From Mesorhizobium sp. Z1-4 (lineage in GTDB: Bacteria; Pseudomonadota; Alphaproteobacteria; Rhizobiales; Rhizobiaceae): a stretch of 64,000 bases of DNA. The notes under the pieces are model-generated. The model made no database searches and was not told the origin of the DNA. It worked only from the letters and a program-made list of their open reading frames with translations. This document shows, in pieces, positions 36,711 to 45,012 of this stretch. Location of the stretch: contig NZ_RCIO01000003.1 of NCBI RefSeq assembly GCF_004000235.1, positions 310,373-374,372 on the forward strand, read 5' to 3'. Every line of letters begins with the position of its first letter. Position 1 is the stretch's first letter. Made by a program: the position numbers and the translations under genes.

Positions 36711-37313
36711 ATGAATCTTTTTTTCAATCTGCTTCGCAACCTTTCGACTGCGCTGGCCGTGGTCGCCGGTTTCGCGACTTTCATACTCGCGTTTCTCATC
36801 GGCATCGATGTGCTGGCGCGGAAGTTTTTCGGCATCTCGCTTCAGGGAACGGACGAGATCGGAGGCTACGTGCTCGCTGCCGTTGCCTCGCTGGGCTTCT
36901 CCCATGTTCTGTTCGAGCGGGGCTTCACCCGTATCGACCTGTTCGTGAAGCGGTTCAATGTCCGGCTTCTCAACATCCTGAATGTGACCGCCTATGTATC
37001 GCTGGCGGCTGTGGCGGTGTTCTTTGCCCAACGCGGCGTTGCAACATACAGCGATACGCTGCTTTTTAACGCCCACGCCAATACGCCGCTGCAAACCCCG
37101 ATGTGGATCCCGCAGGGCTTCTGGGTGGCCGGGATGGTGTTCTTCGCCTTTTGCGCGGTTCTCTACGCGGCACGGGCGCTGCTGTTGTTGTTCATCGACC
37201 AGAGTGCCCTTGAAGCCGAATACGGCTTTACCGAATTCGACGAAGAAATCGCCGAAATCAGCGAGTTGTCTTCGAGCGCTACCCAACCCACAGACGATGG
37301 AAAACGGCAATGA
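36711..37313 (+). CDS. TRAP transporter small permease (DctQ-like), second system
   Basis: A 200-residue membrane protein with four hydrophobic segments. FLIGIDVLARKFFGISLQGTDEIGG and FSHVLFERGFTRIDL are characteristic of DctQ. A TTG directly before the ATG is an alternative start with slightly better distance from GGAGGAGG. It overlaps the next gene by four bases. Confidence 0.9.
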   Translation: MNLFFNLLRNLSTALAVVAGFATFILAFLIGIDVLARKFFGISLQGTDEIGGYVLAAVASLGFSHVLFERGFTRIDLFVKRFNVRLLNILNVTAYVSLAAVAVFFAQRGVATYSDTLLFNAHANTPLQTPMWIPQGFWVAGMVFFAFCAVLYAARALLLLFIDQSALEAEYGFTEFDEEIAEISELSSSATQPTDDGKRQ

Positions 37314-38608
37314 CGGTTGGTCTCGATGTGGTTGCCATCGGTTTTGCGGTGATGCTGGGGCTGCTGTCTCTCGGCGTGCATATCGGAACGGCTTTGTTCG
37401 CCACCGCCGCGCTGGGCGCCTACTGGTTTTTCGGCTCCACGATGTTCCGACCCTTTGGAACGCTGATGTGGAGCACCCTCAACAACTTTCTGCTCGTTGC
37501 AATTCCGCTTTACGTGCTGATGGGTGAAATCCTCGTGCGCGGCGGCGTTACTGCGCGCATGTATACCGCAATCGATGACTGGTTGAGCCGGCTGCCGGGC
37601 GGCTTGCTGCACACCAACATCGCGGCGTCGACGGTATTCGCTTCGATCTCGGGATCGTCGGTTGCCACTGCGGCAACGATCGGCACCGTCGCGTTTCCGG
37701 CGTTCGAGCACAAGCGATATTCCGAGAAGTGGGTGCTGGGCACAGTCGCGAGTGGCGCAACGCTGGGTATTCTCATTCCGCCCAGCATCAACCTCATTAT
37801 CTTCGGGGCAATGACGAATACGTCGATCGGCCAGCTTTTCCTGGCCGGCGTCGTCCCCGGCCTTCTGCTCGCCACGCTGTTCATCGGAACAGTCGTGCTG
37901 GCGAGTGTTTTCGGTCCCATTGCGGAACGCGCCGACCCGGTACCTTTATCCGTGCGGCTGCGCCGGCTCAAAGACCTGTTGCCACCGCTGGTCATGTTCG
38001 CCGGCGTCATGGGCAGCATCTATACCGGCTGGGCAACGCCCACCGAGGCGGCGGGTCTTGGTGTGGTCGCTGCGACGCTGCTGGTGATCTTCTACCGGCA
38101 GTTCACGTTTCGGTTGCTGCTGGACAGTGTGCTCGCGACCGTTCGCGTCACAGCGATGACGCTGATCATACTGATCGCCGCCTTCTACCTGAACTTCGTC
38201 GTCGGCGTGCTGGGCATACCCGTTCTCATCACCAATGCGATGTCGGAGCTTACGCTCGCCCCCTGGCAGATGGTAGTGATCCTGGTCTGCCTCTACGTCG
38301 CACTGGGTTGTTTCATGGACTCCCTGGCGATGATGATCGCCACCACGCCGATCGTGTTCCCGGTCGTAATTGCGCTCGGCTACGATCCGCTCTGGTTCGG
38401 CATTTTCATCGTTATCATGTGCGAAATCGCGCTGATCACTCCGCCAGTCGGCATGAACCTGTTTGTCGTTCAGGCGGTTCGAGGGCGAGGATCCGTAACC
38501 GACGTCATCAGCGGCGTGATCCCCTTCATCATCTGTTTTCTCATCCTGGTCGCTTTCATGACACTCTTTCCGGACATCGTTACATGGCTTCCCAAGGCAC
38601 TCTTCTAG
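37310..38608 (+). CDS. TRAP transporter large permease (DctM-like), second system
   Basis: A 432-residue DctM-family protein with about twelve membrane segments. Motifs seen are NNFLLVAIPLYVLMGEILVR, STVFASISGSSVATAATIG, GILIPPSINLIIFGAMT and LGCFMDSLAMMIATTPIVFP, then ITPPVGMNLFVVQ. The ATG overlaps the DctQ stop. The downstream amidohydrolase start lies 25 bases inside its 3' end. Confidence 0.93.
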   Translation: MTVGLDVVAIGFAVMLGLLSLGVHIGTALFATAALGAYWFFGSTMFRPFGTLMWSTLNNFLLVAIPLYVLMGEILVRGGVTARMYTAIDDWLSRLPGGLLHTNIAASTVFASISGSSVATAATIGTVAFPAFEHKRYSEKWVLGTVASGATLGILIPPSINLIIFGAMTNTSIGQLFLAGVVPGLLLATLFIGTVVLASVFGPIAERADPVPLSVRLRRLKDLLPPLVMFAGVMGSIYTGWATPTEAAGLGVVAATLLVIFYRQFTFRLLLDSVLATVRVTAMTLIILIAAFYLNFVVGVLGIPVLITNAMSELTLAPWQMVVILVCLYVALGCFMDSLAMMIATTPIVFPVVIALGYDPLWFGIFIVIMCEIALITPPVGMNLFVVQAVRGRGSVTDVISGVIPFIICFLILVAFMTLFPDIVTWLPKALF

Positions 38609-40026
38609 ACAACCGCCGCTTCTGCATCCGCAACGCCGCATGGATCATCGCCTGGGATGGCGAGCGCCAGGATCATGTCTACCGGCGCAATGGCGACGTT
38701 GCATGGCAGGGCGACCGGATCATCCAGGCCGGAGGCCGCTATGGCGGCGAGGCCGATGTAGAGATCGACGGCCGGAGCAGGCTTGTGATGCCCGGTCTGA
38801 TCGACATTCACTGCCATCCGACCCAGACACCGATCTATAGGGGTTTTGTCGAGGAATACGGAAACCCGCGGCTGTTCTTCAACGGCCGGCAGGATTTTCG
38901 GCAGAGCTTCGTTCAGGACGATGCGGCGCTGCGGGCCTCGGCGCGATATGCGCTGGCGGAAATGTCGGCGGCCGGCATCACCACCATCGTGGATCTTTCG
39001 CACGCCTATCCTGGATGGCTCGACATTCTGGAGGAAAGCGGGCTGCGGGTATGCGTTGCGCCGATGTACCGGTCGGCCCGCTGGTGGGCATCGACCGGGC
39101 AGGAAACGCTCTACGACTGGTCGGACGATTTCGGCGAGGCCGCTTTTGCGGAAGCGCGTGACGTCATGGACGCCGCAGAAGGCCATGCATGCGGCCGGTT
39201 CACCGCGATGGTCGCGCCGGCGCAGATCGATACCTGCACGCCGGAATTGCTCAAGCAGAGTATCGCGCTCGCCGAAAAGACCGGACGGCCGCTTTTCACC
39301 CACGGGGCCCAGAGCTACCCGGAGTTCAACCAGATTGCCCGGCGCAACAACCAGACGCCGGTGGCGTTCATGGATTCGATCGGGTTTCTCGGCCCGAAGA
39401 CGGTGATCGGCCATGCGGTGTTCACCGACCAGCACCCATGGGTGTTGTGGCCCACGCGCGAAGACCTTCGTCTGCTTGCCGAGAGCGGCACGACAGTGGC
39501 CCATTGCCCGACCGTTTTCGTGCGCGACGGCACGCTTTTGCACCATATCGGCGCTTATATGGATGCCGGCGTCAACGTCGCAATCGGCACGGATACCCAT
39601 CCGCAGAACATGCTGGAAGAGATCCGCACTGCCGAGTTGCTTGCCCGTGCGGCTTCCGGCGCCAGGCACACAAGCTCTACGGCACGGCTTTTCCGAGCTG
39701 CGACGATCGGCGCGGCCAAGCTGCTCGGGCGCGACGACCTTGGACGGCTTGCGGCCGGTGCGAAGGCCGACCTGGTAACCTTCGATCTCGACCACCCGCA
39801 CATGCACCCCATGCGCGATCCGCTGCGCACGATCGTGCATCAGGCAGCGGAGCGTGCCATCGACCAGGTATATGTCGATGGCCGCCGGGTCGTTGCCGCG
39901 GGCCGGCCGGAGACGATCGACTGGGGCAGGGCGGCGGAACATCTGTCACGCGAGCAGGAGCGGATTGCGTCAGGGGCGCAGAACATCGACGAGATCGTAC
40001 CCTTGTCGCTCGGCATGGCGGACTGA
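38584..40026 (+). CDS. Amidohydrolase-superfamily deaminase/chlorohydrolase-like (TRZ/ATZ type)
   Basis: A 480-residue metal-dependent hydrolase. The HCH motif in GLIDIHCHPTQTP (near residue 76), the histidine in FTHGAQS, the histidine in VIGHAVFTD and the aspartate in IGTDTHPQNML form the usual mononuclear site of the cytosine-deaminase/AtzA group. The start overlaps the DctM gene by 25 bases. Members deaminate guanine-like heterocycles, methylthioadenosine or triazines, so the substrate is open. Operon position behind a TRAP importer means it probably acts on the imported compound. Confidence 0.85.
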   Translation: MASQGTLLDNRRFCIRNAAWIIAWDGERQDHVYRRNGDVAWQGDRIIQAGGRYGGEADVEIDGRSRLVMPGLIDIHCHPTQTPIYRGFVEEYGNPRLFFNGRQDFRQSFVQDDAALRASARYALAEMSAAGITTIVDLSHAYPGWLDILEESGLRVCVAPMYRSARWWASTGQETLYDWSDDFGEAAFAEARDVMDAAEGHACGRFTAMVAPAQIDTCTPELLKQSIALAEKTGRPLFTHGAQSYPEFNQIARRNNQTPVAFMDSIGFLGPKTVIGHAVFTDQHPWVLWPTREDLRLLAESGTTVAHCPTVFVRDGTLLHHIGAYMDAGVNVAIGTDTHPQNMLEEIRTAELLARAASGARHTSSTARLFRAATIGAAKLLGRDDLGRLAAGAKADLVTFDLDHPHMHPMRDPLRTIVHQAAERAIDQVYVDGRRVVAAGRPETIDWGRAAEHLSREQERIASGAQNIDEIVPLSLGMAD

Positions 40027-40030
40027 AGCC

Positions 40031-40750
40031 GTGTCGCGGTCGCTGATCGGCGTGCTGACGCCCTCGTCCAACACGATCCTTGAGCCGGCCACGTCGGCAC
40101 TCGTTTCGGCGCTGCCCGGCGTATCGGCGCATTTTTCACGGTTCACCGTTACCCGGATCGCGCTGAGCGATGAAGCCAACAGCCAGTTCGAATTCGCGCC
40201 AATGCTGGCCGCAGCGCGATTGCTGGCCGATGCGAAGGTTGGCGTCATCGCCTGGAGCGGCACATCGGCTAGCTGGCTTGGAAGCGAATGGGACAAGGCG
40301 CTGTGCGAGGCCGTCACGGAAGCCACAGCCATCCCCGCCTGCACGGCTGTCGGAGCGGTCAATGAATTGCTGGCGCTCGGCCAGTGCCGGCGGGTCGCGC
40401 TCGTGACACCCTATACCGAGGATGTACAGGCGAAGATTGTCGCCAACTATGCGCAGGCAGGGGGCCGGATTTGCGCAGAAGCCCATGCCGGGCTGTCGGA
40501 GAACTTTGCGTTTTCGGAAGTGCCGAGCGATCGCGTCAAGGCGATGTGCCGCAAGGTTGCGGCGGACCGGCCCGACGCCATCGTCATAATGTGCACCAAC
40601 ATGCGGGGCTGGAACTTCATGGCCGAGCTCGAGGCCGAGCTCGGGATTCCGTTGATCGATTCGACGGCCGCGGTTGTCTGGAAGGCCCTGCGCATTCTAG
40701 GTGTCGATTCCGCACCGATTTCAGCACGCGGCTGGATGTTTTCGCAGTGA
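40031..40750 (+). CDS. Asp/Glu racemase-superfamily enzyme (maleate isomerase / arylmalonate decarboxylase-like)
   Basis: A 239-residue protein starting at GTG, four bases after the amidohydrolase stop. IGVLTPSSNTILEP at the N terminus marks the maleate isomerase/arylmalonate decarboxylase branch. In maleate isomerase and racemases two cysteines act. Here the first position reads SGTSASW (G77, T78, S79), without cysteine, while the second is kept in IVIMCTNM (C188), with a tyrosine at 128. That single-cysteine pattern recalls arylmalonate decarboxylase. Last gene of the second TRAP operon, it may isomerise or decarboxylate a diacid made by the amidohydrolase. Confidence 0.8.
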   Translation: MSRSLIGVLTPSSNTILEPATSALVSALPGVSAHFSRFTVTRIALSDEANSQFEFAPMLAAARLLADAKVGVIAWSGTSASWLGSEWDKALCEAVTEATAIPACTAVGAVNELLALGQCRRVALVTPYTEDVQAKIVANYAQAGGRICAEAHAGLSENFAFSEVPSDRVKAMCRKVAADRPDAIVIMCTNMRGWNFMAELEAELGIPLIDSTAAVVWKALRILGVDSAPISARGWMFSQ

Positions 40751-40763
40751 CCGGACCGCAACG

Positions 40764-42059
40764 CTAGCTTCGGCTGCCGTACCCCGAGATCAGGTGCACC
40801 GCGCAGCTGCCGAGGCGGTAGGACCATGTGCGCAGGCTGGCGAAGCTCGCATTTTCAACCGGCGTGGCCGGCAGCGCCATTTCGCCGGCGCCGCAGATCA
40901 AACCGGCCATCTGTTTTCCGAAAACGGTGCCCGGCGCGATGCCGCGGCCATTGAACCCGCAGACACCGATCGCCTGTTCGCCAAAGACATGGAAGCGGGG
41001 CAGGTGGCTTTTGTTCATGCCGATCTGGCCATGCCATCTGGCCTCGAATTCGACCTCGCCGAGGACGGGAAACAGCTGGCGGAGCGAACGGCGCGCAAAT
41101 GATTTCTGGGCCGCGACAGACCAGCTTTCGAGCGAACCGACGCTGCCGAATATCAGCCTGTTTTCGCGGTCGCGCCTGAACGACGTCATGATCAGGCGCG
41201 TATCCCAGCAGCCATGCCGCTCGGGCAGGATTCGGTCCGCAAGCTCGCCGGGCAAAGGCCTGGTTGCAAACTGGAAGAACGGCAGGATGGTCAGCTCCTG
41301 TTGCGGAGCGGCCAACAGTCCGGGCTGCGCGGGATCCGTGTAGGCGTTGGTCGCGACCACCAGCCAGGGTGCCCGCGCGGTTCCGCCTGGCGTTTCCACC
41401 TGCCAATGGCCGCCTGTTCTGGCGACCTTTGTTGCGGGCGTGTGGGTGAAGATGCGGGTGCCGGCGGCGGCGGCGGCGCGTGCAAGCCCGCGCGCATAGG
41501 CCAGCGGCTGGATCGTTCCGGCCCGGGCATCATGGAGTGCACCGCGGAACGCATGGGTGCCGGTCAACCGGGCGGCAGTCCCGGCATCCAGCAGTTTCAC
41601 CGGCGCCCCCAGTGCCTGCCATTGCGCCTCGCGGTCGCGCAAGTCTGCAAGGCCGCTGTCGCCTACGGCCAGATGAAGGGTTCCATTGCGTTCCGGTTCG
41701 CAGGCGATGTCGAAACGCTCGACAAGATCGAAAACAAGCTTCGGGCCGTCGCCCAGCGCGGAGATCAGCCGCTGGCCCCATTCCTGGCCCTGGGTCTGGA
41801 TCAGATCGTCGGGTTTTACCCACATGCCGGCATTGACGAGCCCGACATTGCGTCCCGATCCGCCGTGTCCGATCGCCTGCGCCTCCAAGACGACCGCTTT
41901 CAGGCCGCGCTCGGCCAGATGCAGGGCAGTTGAAAGCCCGGTAAAGCCGGCGCCGATGATTGCGACATCGGCGCTGATATCGGACGCGAGCGGTGAAAAG
42001 GGATCGGCTTCGCGTGCCGTGCGCGCCCACAGATTGTCATGACCGCGATCACTCAGCAT
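40764..42059 (-). CDS. FAD-dependent amine/amino-acid oxidoreductase (DAO family)
   Basis: A 431-residue flavoprotein with the dinucleotide motif VAIIGAGFTGLSTALHLAERG (residues about 27-47) and SGRNVGLVNAG, common to the gamma-glutamylputrescine oxidase-like group. VVATNAYTDP and GFNGRGIAPGTVFGKQMA close the FAD site. Start chosen at MLSDRGHDN, since upstream in-frame sequence shadows the ATPase gene. It follows the ATPase gene of a sugar-type ABC transporter by 17 bases, so the imported compound is probably an amine or amino acid that this enzyme oxidises. Confidence 0.87.
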   Translation of the reverse strand: MLSDRGHDNLWARTAREADPFSPLASDISADVAIIGAGFTGLSTALHLAERGLKAVVLEAQAIGHGGSGRNVGLVNAGMWVKPDDLIQTQGQEWGQRLISALGDGPKLVFDLVERFDIACEPERNGTLHLAVGDSGLADLRDREAQWQALGAPVKLLDAGTAARLTGTHAFRGALHDARAGTIQPLAYARGLARAAAAAGTRIFTHTPATKVARTGGHWQVETPGGTARAPWLVVATNAYTDPAQPGLLAAPQQELTILPFFQFATRPLPGELADRILPERHGCWDTRLIMTSFRRDRENRLIFGSVGSLESWSVAAQKSFARRSLRQLFPVLGEVEFEARWHGQIGMNKSHLPRFHVFGEQAIGVCGFNGRGIAPGTVFGKQMAGLICGAGEMALPATPVENASFASLRTWSYRLGSCAVHLISGYGSRS

Positions 42060-42076
42060 CGCATGTTTTCCTGGAG

Positions 42077-43174
42077 TTATGTCTCTCTTGCCGGTTCGAG
42101 CCGCATGTCTGCGTCGTCGAACAGCAGCATGCGGGCGGGGTCGATTTCCAGCCGCGCGCGTCCGCCTATCACTGGCGGTTCGTCGCCCCAAAGGCTTGCC
42201 ACGAGTTGCAGCCCGCCGAGTTCAAGCGTCACCGCGCTCTCCTGACCGCTGTTCTCGCAGAACACAACCTTGCCCTCCAGACCGCTCCCCGCAGTTGCGG
42301 GAACCAGTAGCAGATTTTCAGGCCGTATCCCCAGTGTGATTCGAGACCCCGGCGCAAGATCGAATTGCGGCGGCAGTGGAAATGCCAATGCGGGGTCTTC
42401 TTCGGGGACCAATACCGCGCTGCCGGATCTCGGCTCGACGGTGCCCGCTATCAGGTTGATCGGCGGCGAGCCTATGAACCCGGCAACGAAGCTGTTTGCG
42501 GGCCGCCGGTAGATATCGTCGGGCGTGCCGATCTGCTCGACCCGGCCGGCGCGCAGGACCACAATGCGGTCCGCCAATGTCATGGCTTCAACCTGGTCGT
42601 GCGTGACAAAGATCATCGTTGCGCCCAACCGCCGGTGCAGCAGCTTTACCTCCTTGCGCATCTGGACACGCAGCGCGGCATCGAGGTTGGACAAAGGTTC
42701 GTCGAACAGAAATGCGCGCGGCTTGCGCACGATAGCGCGGCCAACGGCGACGCGCTGGCGCTGGCCGCCCGAGAGTTCGCGCGGATAACGCTCGAGATAG
42801 GTTTCGAGGCCGAGCAGGCCGGCTGCCTCGACGACGCGCTCTCGCCGCTCGGCCGCACTCATGCCCTGCATGCGCAGCGGGAAACCGATGTTCTCGGCGA
42901 CTGTCATATGCGGGTAAAGCGCGTAGTTCTGGAACACCATGGCGATGTCCCGGTCCTTGGGCGGCAGTCCGCTGACCACATCGTCGCCGATGGCGATCTC
43001 GCCGCCGGTGTTTTCCTCCAGCCCTGCCAGCATCCGCAGCAGTGTCGACTTTCCGCAACCGGATGGCCCGACGAAAACCACCAGTTCGCCATCGGCAATG
43101 TCGATATCGACCCCATGGATGACGGTGACGTTCCCGAAGGATTTTTCGACGCCCCTGAATGCTACATCTGCCAT
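42077..43174 (-). CDS. Sugar-type ABC transporter ATP-binding protein (UgpC-like)
   Basis: A 365-residue ATPase with Walker A GPSGCGKST, VFQNYALYPHMTVAEN, LSGGQRQRVAVGRAIVR, FLFDEPLSNLDAALR and VTHDQVEAMTLADRI. A C-terminal TOBE region (TLGIRPENLLLVP) follows. Start set at MADVAFRGVEK, because the upstream in-frame extension overlaps the permease gene. Fourth gene of the leftward transporter operon. Confidence 0.93.
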   Translation of the reverse strand: MADVAFRGVEKSFGNVTVIHGVDIDIADGELVVFVGPSGCGKSTLLRMLAGLEENTGGEIAIGDDVVSGLPPKDRDIAMVFQNYALYPHMTVAENIGFPLRMQGMSAAERRERVVEAAGLLGLETYLERYPRELSGGQRQRVAVGRAIVRKPRAFLFDEPLSNLDAALRVQMRKEVKLLHRRLGATMIFVTHDQVEAMTLADRIVVLRAGRVEQIGTPDDIYRRPANSFVAGFIGSPPINLIAGTVEPRSGSAVLVPEEDPALAFPLPPQFDLAPGSRITLGIRPENLLLVPATAGSGLEGKVVFCENSGQESAVTLELGGLQLVASLWGDEPPVIGGRARLEIDPARMLLFDDADMRLEPARET

Positions 43175-43197
43175 CTGGTTACCTGCTTGATCGAATT

Positions 43198-44040
43198 TTA
43201 CCGGACGCTTCCCGACAGGGCCCCGGAAACGATGCGGCGCTGCATCACCAGGAACACCACCACAACCGGCAGGGCGAAGGTGAGCGCTGCCGCCATCTGC
43301 AGTTCGTGCAAGGTGAAATATTCGCCGCGAAACGAGGAAATGCCGGTCGCGGCAGTCCACAGGGACTGCGAATTGATGAGGGTTTTTGCGAACAGGAAAT
43401 CGTGCCAGCTGGTCACGAAGCCGTAGATGAAGATGGCCGCGAGCCCGGGCATCGCCAACGGCAGGGCAACGTACCAGTAGGCACTCAGCCGTGTGCAGCC
43501 GTCGATCCGCGCCGCGCCTTCCAGATCGGCCGGGATGCTGTCGAAGAAACCCTTGGCCATCCAGATTGCCAGCGGCGCAACCAGCGAAATGTGCCCGAGC
43601 ACCATGCCCTGCATTGTGTCGAGGAGCCCGAAGTCGCGGAACAGAATGTAGAGCGGCACCACGATGCTGGTCGCCGGCATCATCTGTGTGGCGAGCACCA
43701 GGATCAGCACGAGGCCGGCGCCGCGGAATTTCAGGCGACTGAGAGCGTAGCCGCAGGAGGTGCCGAAGGCGAGCGACAGGAATGATGACAGCGCGGCCAC
43801 GACTATGCTGTTCCACAGCCACCGCAGCATCGGGCGCTCGGTAAAAAGGGTGACGAAGTTCTGAAACGTAATATCAGCGGGGAATACGGAGGAGAGGCTG
43901 CGGCTGAAGCCGGTAGGCGTCAGCGCAATCACACCCATCCAGTAGATCGGAAACAGCACCGCGCAGCCGAGCACGACGATGCCGCCGGCCTTGAAGATAT
44001 CGGCTGCGACAGCGCCGCCAAACCTGCGCCGCGCGCTCAT
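43198..44040 (-). CDS. Sugar-type ABC transporter permease (MalG-like)
   Basis: A 280-residue permease with six hydrophobic segments, the coupling motif DLEGAARIDGCTRLSAYWYV and the SWHDFLFAKTLI segment typical of MalG partners. Start MSARRRFGG overlaps the upstream permease gene by four bases; longer in-frame sequence is shadow. Works with the MalF-like gene next to it. Confidence 0.92.
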   Translation of the reverse strand: MSARRRFGGAVAADIFKAGGIVVLGCAVLFPIYWMGVIALTPTGFSRSLSSVFPADITFQNFVTLFTERPMLRWLWNSIVVAALSSFLSLAFGTSCGYALSRLKFRGAGLVLILVLATQMMPATSIVVPLYILFRDFGLLDTMQGMVLGHISLVAPLAIWMAKGFFDSIPADLEGAARIDGCTRLSAYWYVALPLAMPGLAAIFIYGFVTSWHDFLFAKTLINSQSLWTAATGISSFRGEYFTLHELQMAAALTFALPVVVVFLVMQRRIVSGALSGSVR

Positions 44041-44993
44041 ACCGCGCCGCCTTTGCCGGTGTCTGCGCGCGCCATAACGCGCAGATATCCCAGCACCATG
44101 ACGATCGATACCAGCACGGCGAGGATGCCAAGCGTGGCCGAATAGGAGAAGTCGAGAGAGCGAAACGCTGTGTTGTAGGTCAGCACCGTCAGCGTCTCGG
44201 TTGCTCCGGCAGGTCCGCCGCCGGTCAGAATGAAGATGATCGGAAAGGCCTTGAAGCCGAGTATCATGAGCAGGATCACGATGACGGCGATGATGTAGCG
44301 AAGCTGCGGCAGCGTGATGAAACGGAACTGCGCGAATGCGCCCGCGCGGTCGATCCTGGCGGCTTCGTAGAGTTCGTCCGGAATGGAATGGAGGCCGGCA
44401 AGGAAGAAGATGTAGGCGACCGGGAATTCGTTCCACACCTGTGCGACGATCAGAGCAACGAGAGCGGTCTTCCGGTCGATCAGCCAGTCCTGGCCATTCA
44501 CGAACGGTACGAGGTCCAGCAGCCGGTTGATGACACCGAAATTGCCGTCATACATCACGCCCCAAACGAGGGCGGTCACGACGGCAGGCACGGTCCAGGG
44601 CAGCAGGAACGTCAGCCGCGCAAGGGCTCGCAGCCTGATCACACGATGGGTCAAAAGCGCGGCGCCAAGCGCGAGCGAAACCGATCCGGCGACGGTCCCG
44701 AGCATGTAAAGTGCGGAGCGCAGGACGGCGCCCCAGGCGTCCGGGTCCGACAGGAGCCGGGCATAATTGTGCAGGCCATATGTACCGGCAGCGGCGGGTC
44801 GGCGGAAAGTGATGGTGTCGAAGCTCAGGATTAGGGCTTTGAGCATCGGCAACCCGATGACAAAGCCGAGGACAAGCAGTGCCGGCAGCAGCATCAGCAG
44901 GGCAAAACCCGGGCCTTCGGTCATCAAGCGGCGCAAACGCCCCGACCTTAGGTCGGGGCGTTCACCGGGCTGAGCGCGCATATGCGTCGTCAT
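44037..44993 (-). CDS. Sugar-type ABC transporter permease (MalF-like)
   Basis: A 318-residue permease with six membrane segments and coupling motif ELYEAARIDRAGAFAQFRFI. GFKAFPIIFILTGGGPAGATE is the family second-half pattern. The first 25 residues are polar and contain a perfect 12-base inverted repeat in the DNA (44936-44962). An internal ATG at 44924 (MTEGPGFALL) would place that repeat outside the gene, but it lacks a ribosome site and would drop the basic residues before the first helix. Confidence 0.9.
   Translation of the reverse strand: MTTHMRAQPGERPDLRSGRLRRLMTEGPGFALLMLLPALLVLGFVIGLPMLKALILSFDTITFRRPAAAGTYGLHNYARLLSDPDAWGAVLRSALYMLGTVAGSVSLALGAALLTHRVIRLRALARLTFLLPWTVPAVVTALVWGVMYDGNFGVINRLLDLVPFVNGQDWLIDRKTALVALIVAQVWNEFPVAYIFFLAGLHSIPDELYEAARIDRAGAFAQFRFITLPQLRYIIAVIVILLMILGFKAFPIIFILTGGGPAGATETLTVLTYNTAFRSLDFSYSATLGILAVLVSIVMVLGYLRVMARADTGKGGAV
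44936..44962 (-). promoter_or_regulatory. Perfect 12-base inverted repeat at the start of the permease gene
   Basis: AACGCCCCGACC and its exact reverse complement are separated by three bases. In the transcript this makes a very stable hairpin about 30 bases into the annotated permease gene, just after the binding-protein gene ends at 45013. It could reduce permease translation or protect the upstream message. Confidence 0.7.
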
Positions 44994-45012
44994 GTCAGGC
45001 CCGCCGCAAGCG

